From: Sphingomonadaceae bacterium
GTDB lineage: Bacteria > Pseudomonadota > Alphaproteobacteria > Sphingomonadales > Sphingomonadaceae
DNA: 30,974 bases
Assembly: GCA_947442095.1 (NCBI GenBank)
Contig: CANEVG010000004.1
Span: forward strand, 1-30,974
Direction of reading: 5' to 3'
Position 1 is the stretch's first letter. Every line of letters starts with the position of its first letter. Below are positions 1 through 7,202 of the stretch, one piece after another. A program made the translations under genes and the position numbers. The notes under the pieces are model-generated. The model saw only the letters and a program-made list of their open reading frames with translations, was not told the origin of the DNA and did not search any database.

Positions 1-793
1 GATCGGCAAGGTGCTTTCGGACCCAAGCGTCTACTTTCAGCCGAGCAAGCAGCAGAGGTGGCGGCGTGGGTTCGTACTGGCCCTGACCTGACCAAACACT
101 GCGTTGTTCGCTGGCGCCGAGCCGACCTTGCCCGTAAGATCAAGGCCAAATTCGGTATCGTTCTGGCCGAGCGCACAATGAGTACAGTTCTGCGAGTACC
201 GTTCTGCGCCGGCTCAGCTTTCGGCGCTTGGTCCCTCGACCGCGCCATCCCGGCCATGACACTGCGGCGCAAGCGTCTTTCAGAGCAGCTTCGCCGCCCT
301 CATAGAGGCCGCGCTACCAGAGCACGCCAAGGCCAACACTCGAGCTATGGTGGCAAGATTAGGCCCGCATCGGGCAATAAGGCACCTTAACGCGGCTGGG
401 GGTTAAGAAAGGCTCGCGGCACCGGTGCCGCGCTCGTCCTGCCGTTCGCCAACGCCGAGATGATGAACCTGCATTTTGCCCGAAATCAGTGTCAACGTGG
501 CTCTCGGCGCACATGCTCTGCTGGTCATGGACGGCGCAGGATGGCATTATATGGGCGATAAGCTGCGCGCACCCGACAACATCACGCTGGTCCACCTGCC
601 GCCTTATAGCCCTGAGATGAACACCGTCGAAAACGTCTGGGGCTATCTGCGAAGCAACAAACCCAGCAACCGGGTCTTCGAGACCTAAGACGCCATCCTC
701 GATGCATGCTGCGACGCATGGAACTGGCTCATCGACCAACCACACCAAGTCAGTTCAATCGGGCAATGCGGATGGGGACAGGACAGTCAATAA
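1..793 (+). pseudogene. IS630-family transposase remnant, 5' end outside window
   Basis: Three pieces of one DDE transposase can be read in different frames. From base 1 one frame gives an N-terminal helix-turn-helix part (…SAEQAAEVAAWVRTG…, VVRWRRADLARKI). After about base 195 the match moves to another frame (LRRLSFRRLVPRPRHPG, then a stretch around AALPEHAKA). From about 476 a further frame carries the catalytic core: LLVMDGAGWH with the second Asp, then LPPYSPEMNTVENVWGYLR with the final Glu, as in IS630 elements. In that frame the family motif ETYDAI is broken by a TAA at 686-688; reading on gives DAILDACCDAWNW and a natural-looking stop at 791-793. Several internal bases are missing around 390-475. 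The gene is therefore a multiply mutated relic. Terminal inverted repeats were not identified. The family call is firm; the exact boundaries are not. Confidence 0.85.
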
Positions 794-813
794 GTCCGAG
801 CGTATAACAGATC

Positions 814-925
814 AAGCGTAACGGCGCGATCGTAACGGCGTGAGCCTAACGGTGCAAGCGCAACGGCGCGAGCGTAACGGCGCGAGCGTAACGGCGGGAG
901 CGTAACGGCGCGAATGTAATCCGAC
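814..925. repeat. 14-bp tandem repeat, seven full copies plus a decayed one
   Basis: Seven contiguous 14-mers run from 814 to 911, best copy GAGCGTAACGGCGC (870-883), each with zero to three changes. A decayed eighth copy lies at 912-925 and a weaker one may precede the array near 798. The unit is not a multiple of three and no gene covers it, so it is noncoding. It lies directly between the transposase relic and the hairpin at 931-958. Confidence 0.9.
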
Positions 926-930
926 ATAGC

Positions 931-958
931 AAGGGGCGCGGCCAAGGCTGCGCCCCTT
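931..958. terminator. Hairpin, possible bidirectional terminator
   Basis: A 9-bp perfect stem (AAGGGGCGC at 931-939 with GCGCCCCTT at 950-958) encloses a 10-nt loop. Four T follow on the plus strand. It lies 54 bp beyond the stop codon of the minus-strand fumarylacetoacetate hydrolase gene, so it probably ends that operon, although the U-tract is weak in that direction. Confidence 0.6.
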
Positions 959-1011
959 TTACTGTTAGCCCACTGTGCGTCTTGCAAAAAACCGAACTCG
1001 AAAGCCCACCC

Positions 1012-2031
1012 TTAGGCCGGCACCACCTGCTGCTCGATCGCGCCGAACACACTGTGGCCCTTCGCGTCTTTGGCATTGATCCGCACGGTATCGCCATGTT
1101 TCAAGAACGGGGTCACCGCCGCCCCGCTGCGGATCGTCTCGACCATGCGCAGCTCGGCAATGCAGGCATAGCCGCGCCCGCTTTCGCGCACCGGGCGGCC
1201 CAGCGGGCTGCTCAACGAACCATCCGTATCGCGGTTTGATACGGTGCCCGAACCGATGATGGCGCCCGCACCGATCGCCCGGGTCTTCGCCAGATGCGCG
1301 ATCAGCACGCCGAAATCGAACGTCATGTCCTCACCCATCGCCAGCCGACCGAACGGCCGTCCATTGACATCTATATGCAGCGGCAGGCTCAACCTGCCCC
1401 CCGCCCACGCCGGCCCCAGGCTGTCCGGTGTCACGAACACCGGCGAGAAATGGCTCGCGGGCTTCGACTGGACAAAGCCGAAGCCCTTGGCCAGCTCATC
1501 AGCGATCAGCCCGTGCAGCGAAACATCGTTGGCCAGACCCACCAGGCGCACATGGCCCAGAGCATCGGAGGCTGAAATGCCTTGCGGGACATCGCCCGTC
1601 ACCACCACGACCTCGGCCTCGAAATCGCAGCTCCAGCCCTCGTCCGCCAGCGTGATCGGCTCGCGCGCGCCTCGCAGGTCGTCGCTGCCGCCCTGATACA
1701 TCAGCGGATCGGTCCGGAAGCTCTCGGGCAGTTCGGTCCCGCGTGCCATGCGCAGCAGTTCCGCATGATTGATGTAGGCGCTGCCGCCGGCCCGCTGGTA
1801 GGCGCGCGGCAGGGGCGCGGCCGCCTCGCGCTCGTGGAAGCGCTTGCGCGGGATCGCCTCGTGCTCCAGCTCGACCGATAGCGCGGCCAGATAGGGCGCA
1901 TGGCGGTCCCAGTCATCGAGCAGGCCCTGCATCGTGGGCACTATGTGATCGGCATCGGCATACCAGGCCAGATCATCAGATACGACAATCAGGCGGCCAT
2001 CACGCAGCTGCGGCAGGCTGGCTAGTTTCAT
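1012..2031 (-). CDS. Fumarylacetoacetate hydrolase family protein
   Basis: This 339-residue protein has the layout of the bacterial fumarylacetoacetase-like enzymes that hydrolyse fumarylacetoacetate to fumarate and acetoacetate at the end of tyrosine/homogentisate breakdown. An N-terminal part ends in PLPRAYQRAGGSAYINHAEL, followed by DPLMYQGGSDDL, the metal-binding segment CDFEAEVVVVTGD, the NDVSLHGL motif, an SKPASHFSPV segment, and the conserved GSGTVSNRDTDG. All are typical of the family and no key segment is missing. The ATG overlaps the stop of the upstream MarR gene in an ATGA arrangement, implying translational coupling. No homogentisate dioxygenase or maleylacetoacetate isomerase lies in the window, so the physiological substrate is inferred. 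Related FAH-fold enzymes act on other acylpyruvates. Confidence 0.88.
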   Translation of the reverse strand: MKLASLPQLRDGRLIVVSDDLAWYADADHIVPTMQGLLDDWDRHAPYLAALSVELEHEAIPRKRFHEREAAAPLPRAYQRAGGSAYINHAELLRMARGTELPESFRTDPLMYQGGSDDLRGAREPITLADEGWSCDFEAEVVVVTGDVPQGISASDALGHVRLVGLANDVSLHGLIADELAKGFGFVQSKPASHFSPVFVTPDSLGPAWAGGRLSLPLHIDVNGRPFGRLAMGEDMTFDFGVLIAHLAKTRAIGAGAIIGSGTVSNRDTDGSLSSPLGRPVRESGRGYACIAELRMVETIRSGAAVTPFLKHGDTVRINAKDAKGHSVFGAIEQQVVPA

Positions 2032-2501
2032 GAAAAGTCGCCTTCAATGGCGCGCACCGCTGTCAGCAACTTGTCGAGCAGCACTCGCAGTTTCGTGGTT
2101 TCGCCGGGCGTTAGCGCCGTGAATATCTTCTCGTAGGTGGCGAGCGCGTTGGGCCAAATGCGGTCATACATCGCGCGGCCACCGGCCGTGAGCTCAAGAT
2201 GGTGCGAGCGGCCGTCGGCCTCGTTTGGGCTGCGCGCAACCAGCGCCCGCTCTTCCAGCGCCTTGCACGCGCGGTTGACCGCGACCTTGTCCATCAGCGT
2301 CGCGGCGACCAGATCGCGCTGGGTCAGCGGGGCTGCATCACCCAGCACCGCCATGATCCGCCATTCCGGTATCTTGAGCCCGAATTCGCTGTGATACTCG
2401 CCCGAGATCAGGCTGCTCACAGCATTTGACGTGATCGCCAGACGATAGGGGATGAAATCGGAAAGCCGGGTCGTATCGGGCAGGGTTTGCGCGTCGGACA
2501 T
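2028..2501 (-). CDS. MarR family transcriptional regulator
   Basis: A 157-residue winged-helix regulator. A dimerisation helix is followed by EFGLKIPEWRIMAVLGD, the recognition region LTQRDLVAATLMDKVAVNRACKAL (two adjoining motifs), the wing LVARSPNEADGRSHHLELT, and a C-terminal helix pair, all normal for MarR proteins. The ATG at 2501 was chosen over an upstream in-frame start at 2540 because homologous sequence begins about here and the extra 13 residues look noncoding. The gene overlaps the FAH gene by 4 bp and follows the TetR gene after 66 bp. It probably responds to an aromatic or acyl-CoA ligand of the FAH pathway, which is inference from context. Confidence 0.88.
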   Translation of the reverse strand: MSDAQTLPDTTRLSDFIPYRLAITSNAVSSLISGEYHSEFGLKIPEWRIMAVLGDAAPLTQRDLVAATLMDKVAVNRACKALEERALVARSPNEADGRSHHLELTAGGRAMYDRIWPNALATYEKIFTALTPGETTKLRVLLDKLLTAVRAIEGDFS

Positions 2502-2567
2502 GACAGCGAGTCTAGGCCAGACAGCGCCGTGCGCAAGCAAAAGCGCGGGCCATCCTTACTACGAACG

Positions 2568-3221
2568 TCATCGGGCCAGAATGCCCGCCATGATGAAATC
2601 CACCGTATGCTCGCGGTAGCGGTCGCGTAGCTCCTCAGTCAGCGTGTCCTGGTCGAAGCAGTGCCGCAGCACCAGCCGCGCCGAGAAGAACCGGTCCGCC
2701 GCGCCCGTCAGCGTGAAATAGAACAGCTGCGGATCAATCGGGCGGAACACGCCCTCGCGGATTCCAGCGTTGATCAGACGGTTGTAGGCCTCGTTCAGCG
2801 GCGCAAGATACTTGTCAGCAATCCGCTTGGCCTCGGCAGGATCGCAATCGCGAACCAGCCGCATCAGCAGCCGGTTGAGATAGGGAAACGCAAAATAGGT
2901 ATCGACGCAGCGCCCGATATGCTGGCGAAGCTTGGCCTCGGTGCTCATTGCATCCTTGGCCAGCAGCGCCTCGACCGACTTGATGATCGCTTCCATGTCG
3001 CGGTCGAGCAGCGCTTTCAGCATCCCGGCCTTGTTGCCGAAATAGTATTTCACCAGCGCCGAGTTAAGCCCCGAGCGCAGCGACAGCTCGGACAGCGAGA
3101 TATCAACCTGATCGCCCTCGCGCATGATCTGCGAGGCGGTTTCCAGCAGCAGCTCGCGCGCACCAGCTTGTTCGGACGCAATGGTACCTTCGATCTCGGC
3201 CAATTTCGTCTGCTCTTTCAT
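2568..3221 (-). CDS. TetR family transcriptional regulator
   Basis: This 217-residue protein has an N-terminal TetR DNA-binding domain. A first helix (ARELLLETASQIM) is followed by the helix-turn-helix VDISLSELSLRSGLNSALVK and the hallmark YYFGNKAGMLKALLD. A helical ligand-binding domain of ordinary length comes after it. The ATG at 3221 overlaps the stop of the preceding crotonase gene (ATGA), which fixes the start better than an in-frame TTG two codons upstream. Lying inside a beta-oxidation operon, it probably senses an acyl-CoA and represses the operon; that ligand is inferred only. Confidence 0.9.
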   Translation of the reverse strand: MKEQTKLAEIEGTIASEQAGARELLLETASQIMREGDQVDISLSELSLRSGLNSALVKYYFGNKAGMLKALLDRDMEAIIKSVEALLAKDAMSTEAKLRQHIGRCVDTYFAFPYLNRLLMRLVRDCDPAEAKRIADKYLAPLNEAYNRLINAGIREGVFRPIDPQLFYFTLTGAADRFFSARLVLRHCFDQDTLTEELRDRYREHTVDFIMAGILAR

Positions 3222-4090
3222 TCCCAACCCGGCTCATCCCACCACGGGTAGAACGAAGGCATATCCGAAGAAACGCGCCCAGGGTAGCTGGGCGGGCGCT
3301 TTTCCAGAAAACTGGCCACACCTTCCTTCGCATCGGCCCCGCGCGAAAGCTGGTAGATCGCGCGGCTGTCCACCCGGTGCCCGAACATCGGGTGCGGCTG
3401 CGGCGAATTACGCCACAGCATCGCGCGTGTCATCGAGACCGAGATGGCGCTGGTGTTGTCCGCAATCTCGCGCGCCAGGGCGCGGGCTGCAGGCAGCAGG
3501 TCTTCGGGCGCGTGGAGCGAGCGCACCAGCCCGCCTCTCAGTGCTTCCTCGGCATCAAACACGCGGCCGGTCATACACCATTCCAGCGCCTGGCTCATCC
3601 CCACTAGACGCGGCAGGAACCAGCTGGACGCCGCCTCGGGCACGATCCCGCGACGGGCGAACACAAACCCGAAGCGCGCCGATGTGGAGGCCAGGCGGAA
3701 ATCCATCGGCAGCTGCATCGTCGCGCCAATGCCCACTGCCGCGCCGTTGATCGCGCCGATCACCGGCTTCTTCGAATTGAAGATGCGTAAGGTGCAGAGG
3801 CCACCGCTGTCGCGCACAAGCGGATCGGAAAGGTCCGCAACTTCGGTGGGATCGGAGAACGGCCGAACGCCATTGTCCGGCGTGAGGTCAGCGCCTGCGC
3901 AAAACGCACGGTCCCCCGCGCCGGTCACGATCACCGCGCGCACGCTGTCATCGGCATCTGTCTGGTCGAACGCGTCGACCATCTCGGCCATCATCGTGCG
4001 GGTATAAGCGTTCATCTTGTGCGGGCGGTTGAGCGTCAGCGTGGCAACGCCGTCAGCCACATCGAGCAGGATCTGCGTGTATTCGGCCAT
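3218..4090 (-). CDS. Crotonase (enoyl-CoA hydratase/isomerase) family protein
   Basis: A 290-residue crotonase-fold protein acting on acyl-CoA thioesters. The oxyanion-hole segments are intact: AFCAGADLTPDNG and INGAAVGIGATMQLPMD. The two glutamates of classical enoyl-CoA hydratase (GGGCE and QPE positions) are replaced by Thr and Phe. Instead a Glu follows the glycine-rich turn in GIVPEAASSWFLPRLVG, a pattern shared with delta3-delta2-enoyl-CoA isomerases. An isomerase or specialised hydratase is therefore as likely as a general hydratase. The ATG at 4090 starts the conserved region; an in-frame extension upstream runs through a palindromic intergenic repeat and is not credible. The gene follows the SDR gene and overlaps the TetR gene. 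Confidence 0.88.
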   Translation of the reverse strand: MAEYTQILLDVADGVATLTLNRPHKMNAYTRTMMAEMVDAFDQTDADDSVRAVIVTGAGDRAFCAGADLTPDNGVRPFSDPTEVADLSDPLVRDSGGLCTLRIFNSKKPVIGAINGAAVGIGATMQLPMDFRLASTSARFGFVFARRGIVPEAASSWFLPRLVGMSQALEWCMTGRVFDAEEALRGGLVRSLHAPEDLLPAARALAREIADNTSAISVSMTRAMLWRNSPQPHPMFGHRVDSRAIYQLSRGADAKEGVASFLEKRPPSYPGRVSSDMPSFYPWWDEPGWE

Positions 4091-4112
4091 TTTCGGCTCT
4101 CCCTCTCCAAAG

Positions 4113-4134
4113 CCCCTCCCCCGAAGGGAAGGGG
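4113..4134. repeat. GC-rich intergenic palindrome (copy 1)
   Basis: An imperfect hairpin of the form CCCCTCCC…GGGAAGGGG lies in the 65-bp gap between the SDR and crotonase genes. It resembles the elements at 4968-4989, 14886-14909 and 14962-14987. It may act as an RNA stability or partial termination element inside the operon. Confidence 0.55.
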
Positions 4135-4155
4135 AGCGTCTCTCAGCGCCCCAAT

Positions 4156-4938
4156 TTACCTGGGCGCCATACGGATCGCGCCATCGAGCCGCACGTCCTC
4201 GCCGTTGAAATAGCCGCACTCGATCATGGTCAATGCAAGCTGCGCATATTCCTCCGGTTGGCCGAGCCGCTTGGGGAACGGCACCGAAGCCGAAAGCGCA
4301 TCGCGCACGTTCTGCGGCGCACCGGCCAGCAGAGGGGTATCGAAAATGCCCGGCAGGATTGTGTTGACGCGGATGCCCTCGCTCATCAGGTCGCGCGCGA
4401 TCGGCAAGGTCATGCCGACAACGCCGCCCTTCGAGGCCGAATAGGCCGCCTGCCCGATCTGGCCGTCCTCGGCCGCGACAGACGCGGTGTTGACCATCGC
4501 GCCGCGCTCGCCGTCCGCCATCGGCTCCAGCGTCATCATGCCTGCTGCCGACTTGGCGATGCAGCGGAACGTGCCCACGAGGTTGATCTGGATCAGCCAG
4601 TTGAACGCCTCGAGCGGGAAGTGCTTGATCGAGCCGTCTTCCTTGCTGCGGCTCGCGGTCTTCACCGCGTTCCCAGTCCCGGCGCAGTTCACAAGAATGC
4701 GCTCCTGCCCATTGGCCGCGCGCGCCTTGGCAAAGCCGGCGTCCACGCTCTCATCGCTGGTGACGTTCACTTCGCAGAATACGCCGCAGATTTCGGCTGC
4801 GAGCGCTTCGCCCTTTTCCTTCTGCAGGTCGAAGATCGCGACCTTCACGCCCTTCGCGGCAAGCGCGCGCGCGGTGGCGGCACCCAGGCCGGAAGCGCCA
4901 CCGGTCACAACTGCAGCAACGGAACTGTCAAGCTTCAT
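4156..4938 (-). CDS. SDR family 3-hydroxyacyl-CoA dehydrogenase (type II-like)
   Basis: A 260-residue short-chain dehydrogenase that probably oxidises 3-hydroxyacyl-CoA to 3-ketoacyl-CoA with NAD+. The nucleotide-binding TGGASGLG is at residues 12-19, NCAG at 84-87, and the catalytic triad is visible as Ser153, Tyr166 and Lys170 (NTASVAAEDG and AAYSASKGG). An acidic residue (FDLQ, Asp37) ends the second beta strand, which favours NAD over NADP. The insertion near residues 92-108 and the C-terminal NGEDVRLDGAIRMAP match the HSD17B10/type II HADH group. The ATG at 4938 is preceded by a GGAGAG ribosome-binding site. Between a thiolase and a crotonase gene, a beta-oxidation role is well supported. 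Confidence 0.9.
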   Translation of the reverse strand: MKLDSSVAAVVTGGASGLGAATARALAAKGVKVAIFDLQKEKGEALAAEICGVFCEVNVTSDESVDAGFAKARAANGQERILVNCAGTGNAVKTASRSKEDGSIKHFPLEAFNWLIQINLVGTFRCIAKSAAGMMTLEPMADGERGAMVNTASVAAEDGQIGQAAYSASKGGVVGMTLPIARDLMSEGIRVNTILPGIFDTPLLAGAPQNVRDALSASVPFPKRLGQPEEYAQLALTMIECGYFNGEDVRLDGAIRMAPR

Positions 4939-4967
4939 GGTATTTCTCTCCTGCATTCAACCAAAAG

Positions 4968-4989
4968 CCCCTCCCGCTGGCAGGAGGGG
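4968..4989. repeat. GC-rich intergenic palindrome (copy 2)
   Basis: A 7-bp stem CCCCTCC/GGAGGGG with an 8-nt loop is followed by a GGGGTGGGG tract. It fills the 73-bp gap between the thiolase and SDR genes. Its flank AAAAGCCCCTCC is shared with the other palindromes in this window. Confidence 0.6.
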
Positions 4990-5011
4990 GTGGGGTGGGC
5001 TCTCCCCCAAA

Positions 5012-6184
5012 TCACATCATCTCGACAATCGTCACGTTGGCGACCCCGCCGCCTTCGCACATCGTCTGCAAGCCATACCTCAGCCCCCGCGCCTTCAGCG
5101 CATGGAGCAGGGTGGACATCAGCTTGGTGCCCGAAGCGCCCAGCGGATGGCCCAGCGCGATCGCGCCGCCGTTAACGTTGAGCTTCTCCGGGTCCGCGCC
5201 GGTGTGCTTCAACCACGCCATCGGCACCGAAGCGAAGGCCTCGTTCACTTCATAGAGGTCGATATCGCCAATCTTCATTCCCGCCCGCTGCAGCGCGCGG
5301 TCGGTGGCGAACAGCGGTTCTTCGAGCATTATCACCGGATCGCCCGCCGTCACGGTCAGGTTGTGGATGCGCGCCAGCGGGGTCAGGTTGTGCGCCTTCA
5401 AGGCCGCTTCCGAAACGATCAGCGCCGCGCTCGCGCCGTCGCAGATCTGGCTGGAACTGGCCGCCGTCAGCAACCCCTCGGGGCTCAGCAGCTTGACACC
5501 CGCGATCGATTCCAGCGTCGCGTCGAAACGGATACCCTCGTCCGCGGTGTGCATCGCGGGGCCGTCCGGCGTCTCGATGACAATCGGCACGATCTCGCCA
5601 TTGAAAGCGCCCGCATTGGTCGCGGCAATCGCCTTGCGGTGACTGGAGAGCGCGAAAGCATCGAGCTGATCCTTGGTGAAGCCGTGCTTCTTCACGATCA
5701 TTTCCGCGCCCATGAACTGCGAGAACATAATGCCTGGATACTTCTCCTCCAGCTGCGGCGACTTGTAGTTGCCCAGCCCCTCTTTCATGTGAAAGATCGC
5801 GGTGGAGCCCATCGGCACGCGGGTCATGCTTTCCACACCCGCCGCGATCACAATATCCTGCACGCCCGACATCACCGCCTGCGCGGCAAACTGGATCGCC
5901 TGCTGCGAAGAACCGCACTGGCGGTCGATCGTCACGGCCGGCACCGAATCCGGCAGCAGCCTGGCCGCGAGGACCGCATTGCGCCCCACCTGCCCTGCTT
6001 GCTGCCCGCCCTGCGACACGCAGCCCATGATCACGTCTTCCACAGCCGAGGGATCGATCCCCGTCCGCGCGACAATGGCATCCAATGTCGCCGCCGAAAG
6101 ATCGACCGGGTGAACCCCCGCCAGACGGCCATTCCGCCGCCCGCCGGCGGTCCGCACTGCATCAACGATATAGGCTACAGCCAT
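5012..6184 (-). CDS. Acetyl-CoA acyltransferase (thiolase)
   Basis: This 390-residue thiolase cleaves 3-ketoacyl-CoA with CoA, or condenses two acyl-CoAs. All catalytic features are present: the nucleophile Cys90 in DRQCGSSQQ, NEAF in the substrate loop, His346 in NGGAIALGHPLGASG, and the acid/base Cys376 in MCEGGG. Length and architecture are normal for degradative or biosynthetic thiolases, which sequence alone does not separate. The ATG at 6184 has a GGGAG ribosome-binding site about 10 nt upstream and was preferred to an in-frame start six codons earlier. It is the first gene of the minus-strand operon and is divergent from the ars operon. Confidence 0.93.
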   Translation of the reverse strand: MAVAYIVDAVRTAGGRRNGRLAGVHPVDLSAATLDAIVARTGIDPSAVEDVIMGCVSQGGQQAGQVGRNAVLAARLLPDSVPAVTIDRQCGSSQQAIQFAAQAVMSGVQDIVIAAGVESMTRVPMGSTAIFHMKEGLGNYKSPQLEEKYPGIMFSQFMGAEMIVKKHGFTKDQLDAFALSSHRKAIAATNAGAFNGEIVPIVIETPDGPAMHTADEGIRFDATLESIAGVKLLSPEGLLTAASSSQICDGASAALIVSEAALKAHNLTPLARIHNLTVTAGDPVIMLEEPLFATDRALQRAGMKIGDIDLYEVNEAFASVPMAWLKHTGADPEKLNVNGGAIALGHPLGASGTKLMSTLLHALKARGLRYGLQTMCEGGGVANVTIVEMM

Positions 6185-6325
6185 GGTACTCGACTCCCGC
6201 AAAACCGTCTATTTAACTGAACGATTAAGGTGTGCGTGGGGCGGGGTCAAGGACAGCTTTGATCGGGGCGGGCGCGCTGAAATCCACGCAGCGCCTTACT
6301 GCAGTCCCTTGCTCCGACCTATCAT
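6185..6325. promoter_or_regulatory. Divergent promoter region of the thiolase operon and ars operon
   Basis: This gap holds the start signals of both operons. An AT-rich patch at about 6208-6228 (TTTAACTGAACGATTAAGG) stands out in GC-rich DNA and lies 25-45 bp upstream of the thiolase ATG. It may contain the thiolase promoter or a regulator site, with TTAA at both ends, but its symmetry is weak and no clear -35/-10 pair is asserted. Confidence 0.35.
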
Positions 6326-6341
6326 TTCCAATAAACTGGAA
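6309..6341 (+). promoter_or_regulatory. Putative arsR promoter with overlapping ArsR operator
   Basis: A possible -35 (TTGCTC, 6309-6314) is separated by 17 bp from a possible -10 (TAAACT, 6332-6337). A perfect 5-bp inverted repeat, TTCCA-N6-TGGAA (6326-6341), covers the -10 and ends 2 bp before the arsR ATG. That is where an autorepressing ArsR protein would be expected to bind. The hexamer matches are only moderate. Confidence 0.45.
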
Positions 6342-6343
6342 CT

Positions 6344-6703
6344 ATGGAATCGAAGTCCGCTGTGTCCGCCCTGTCCGCGCTTGCCCACGTCGGGCGGCTT
6401 GCGGCGTTCCGCCTGCTGGTGAAGGCTGGCAAGCAAGGCCTCGCCGCCGGCGTTCTGGCGCGGGCGCTAGGCGTCCTGCCAAACACCTTGTCCGCCAATC
6501 TCACCATCTTGAGCCATGCCGGCCTCGTCGAAAGCCGCCGGGCCGGGAAGTCCATCATCTATTCCGTGCGCTATGCCGAAATGACCGCACTGCTGCAGTT
6601 CCTGATGGAAGACTGCTGCGCGGGCTCATCCGACATCTGCGCCCCGCTGATGGACATCACCTTCACCTGCGACTGCGAAGAGGAAAGCGCGATATATGCC
6701 TGA
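6344..6703 (+). CDS. arsR: ArsR family arsenite-responsive repressor
   Basis: A 119-residue winged-helix metalloregulator that represses the ars operon until As(III) binds. The DNA-binding region is LARALGVLPNTLSANLTILS followed by HAGLVESRRAGKSIIYSV. The N-terminal-helix ELCVC metal site of plasmid-type ArsR is absent. Cysteines are instead at the C-terminus: Cys91, Cys92 and Cys99, plus Cys109 and Cys111. A CC-x6-C cluster resembles the three-cysteine C-terminal As(III) site described for the Acidithiobacillus ferrooxidans ArsR. The stop overlaps the arsC start by 8 bp. No good ribosome-binding site precedes the ATG. Confidence 0.92.
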   Translation: MESKSAVSALSALAHVGRLAAFRLLVKAGKQGLAAGVLARALGVLPNTLSANLTILSHAGLVESRRAGKSIIYSVRYAEMTALLQFLMEDCCAGSSDICAPLMDITFTCDCEEESAIYA

Positions 6704-7202
6704 TAGTCTCCCCGGCGTGCTGGTGCTCTGCACCGGCAATTCGGCCCGTTCGATCCTGGGAGAGGCCATACTTGCTGCCCGCGGCGAAGGGCGGGTGCGC
6801 GTGTATAGCGCTGGCAGCAAGCCGAAAGGCGTGCCCCATCCTGGTGCCTTGCGTTTGCTGGCCCGGCGCGGGATCGACTCCGCACCGTTATCCTCAAAAA
6901 GCTGGAACATGTTCACGGCGCCGGGCGCGCCGCGCATCGATATGGCCATCACAGTTTGTGACAATGCCGCTCAGGAAAGCTGCCCAGTGTTCATCGGCGC
7001 CCCGGTCAAGGGGCACTGGGGCCTGCCTGATCCGGCGGACACCGCAGGCAGCGACGCCGAAGTCGATGCCGCTTTCGAGGCCACCTGGCAGGCGCTCGAA
7101 CTGCGCGTGCGGACCCTGCTCGCCGTCCGCTTCGAAGACATGCCCCCGCGCAAGCTGGCCGACTTCCTCAGCGAGATAGGCCGCATGGACGGCGCAGCAT
7201 GA
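6696..7202 (+). CDS. arsC: Arsenate reductase, low-molecular-weight phosphatase type
   Basis: This 168-residue cytosolic enzyme reduces As(V) to As(III). It belongs to the low-molecular-weight tyrosine phosphatase fold. The phosphate-binding loop LCTGNSARS carries the nucleophile Cys12 and Arg18 (CX5R). Two further cysteines, Cys88 and Cys96 (TVCDNAAQESCP), are placed like the resolving pair of thioredoxin-coupled ArsC, and DPAD (112-115) supplies the general acid. Family members without arsenate activity exist, but the flanking arsR, aquaporin and arsH genes make the role secure. The gene overlaps both neighbours. Confidence 0.93.
   Translation: MPDSLPGVLVLCTGNSARSILGEAILAARGEGRVRVYSAGSKPKGVPHPGALRLLARRGIDSAPLSSKSWNMFTAPGAPRIDMAITVCDNAAQESCPVFIGAPVKGHWGLPDPADTAGSDAEVDAAFEATWQALELRVRTLLAVRFEDMPPRKLADFLSEIGRMDGAA

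Noticed and set aside
814..925. CRISPR array
   Set aside because: The repeats are contiguous 14-mers without spacers and there are no cas genes.
4487..6220. 577-residue plus-strand open frame opposite the thiolase gene
   Set aside because: It is a shadow of the GC-rich codon pattern of the thiolase and SDR genes; His/Arg-rich translation and no domain.
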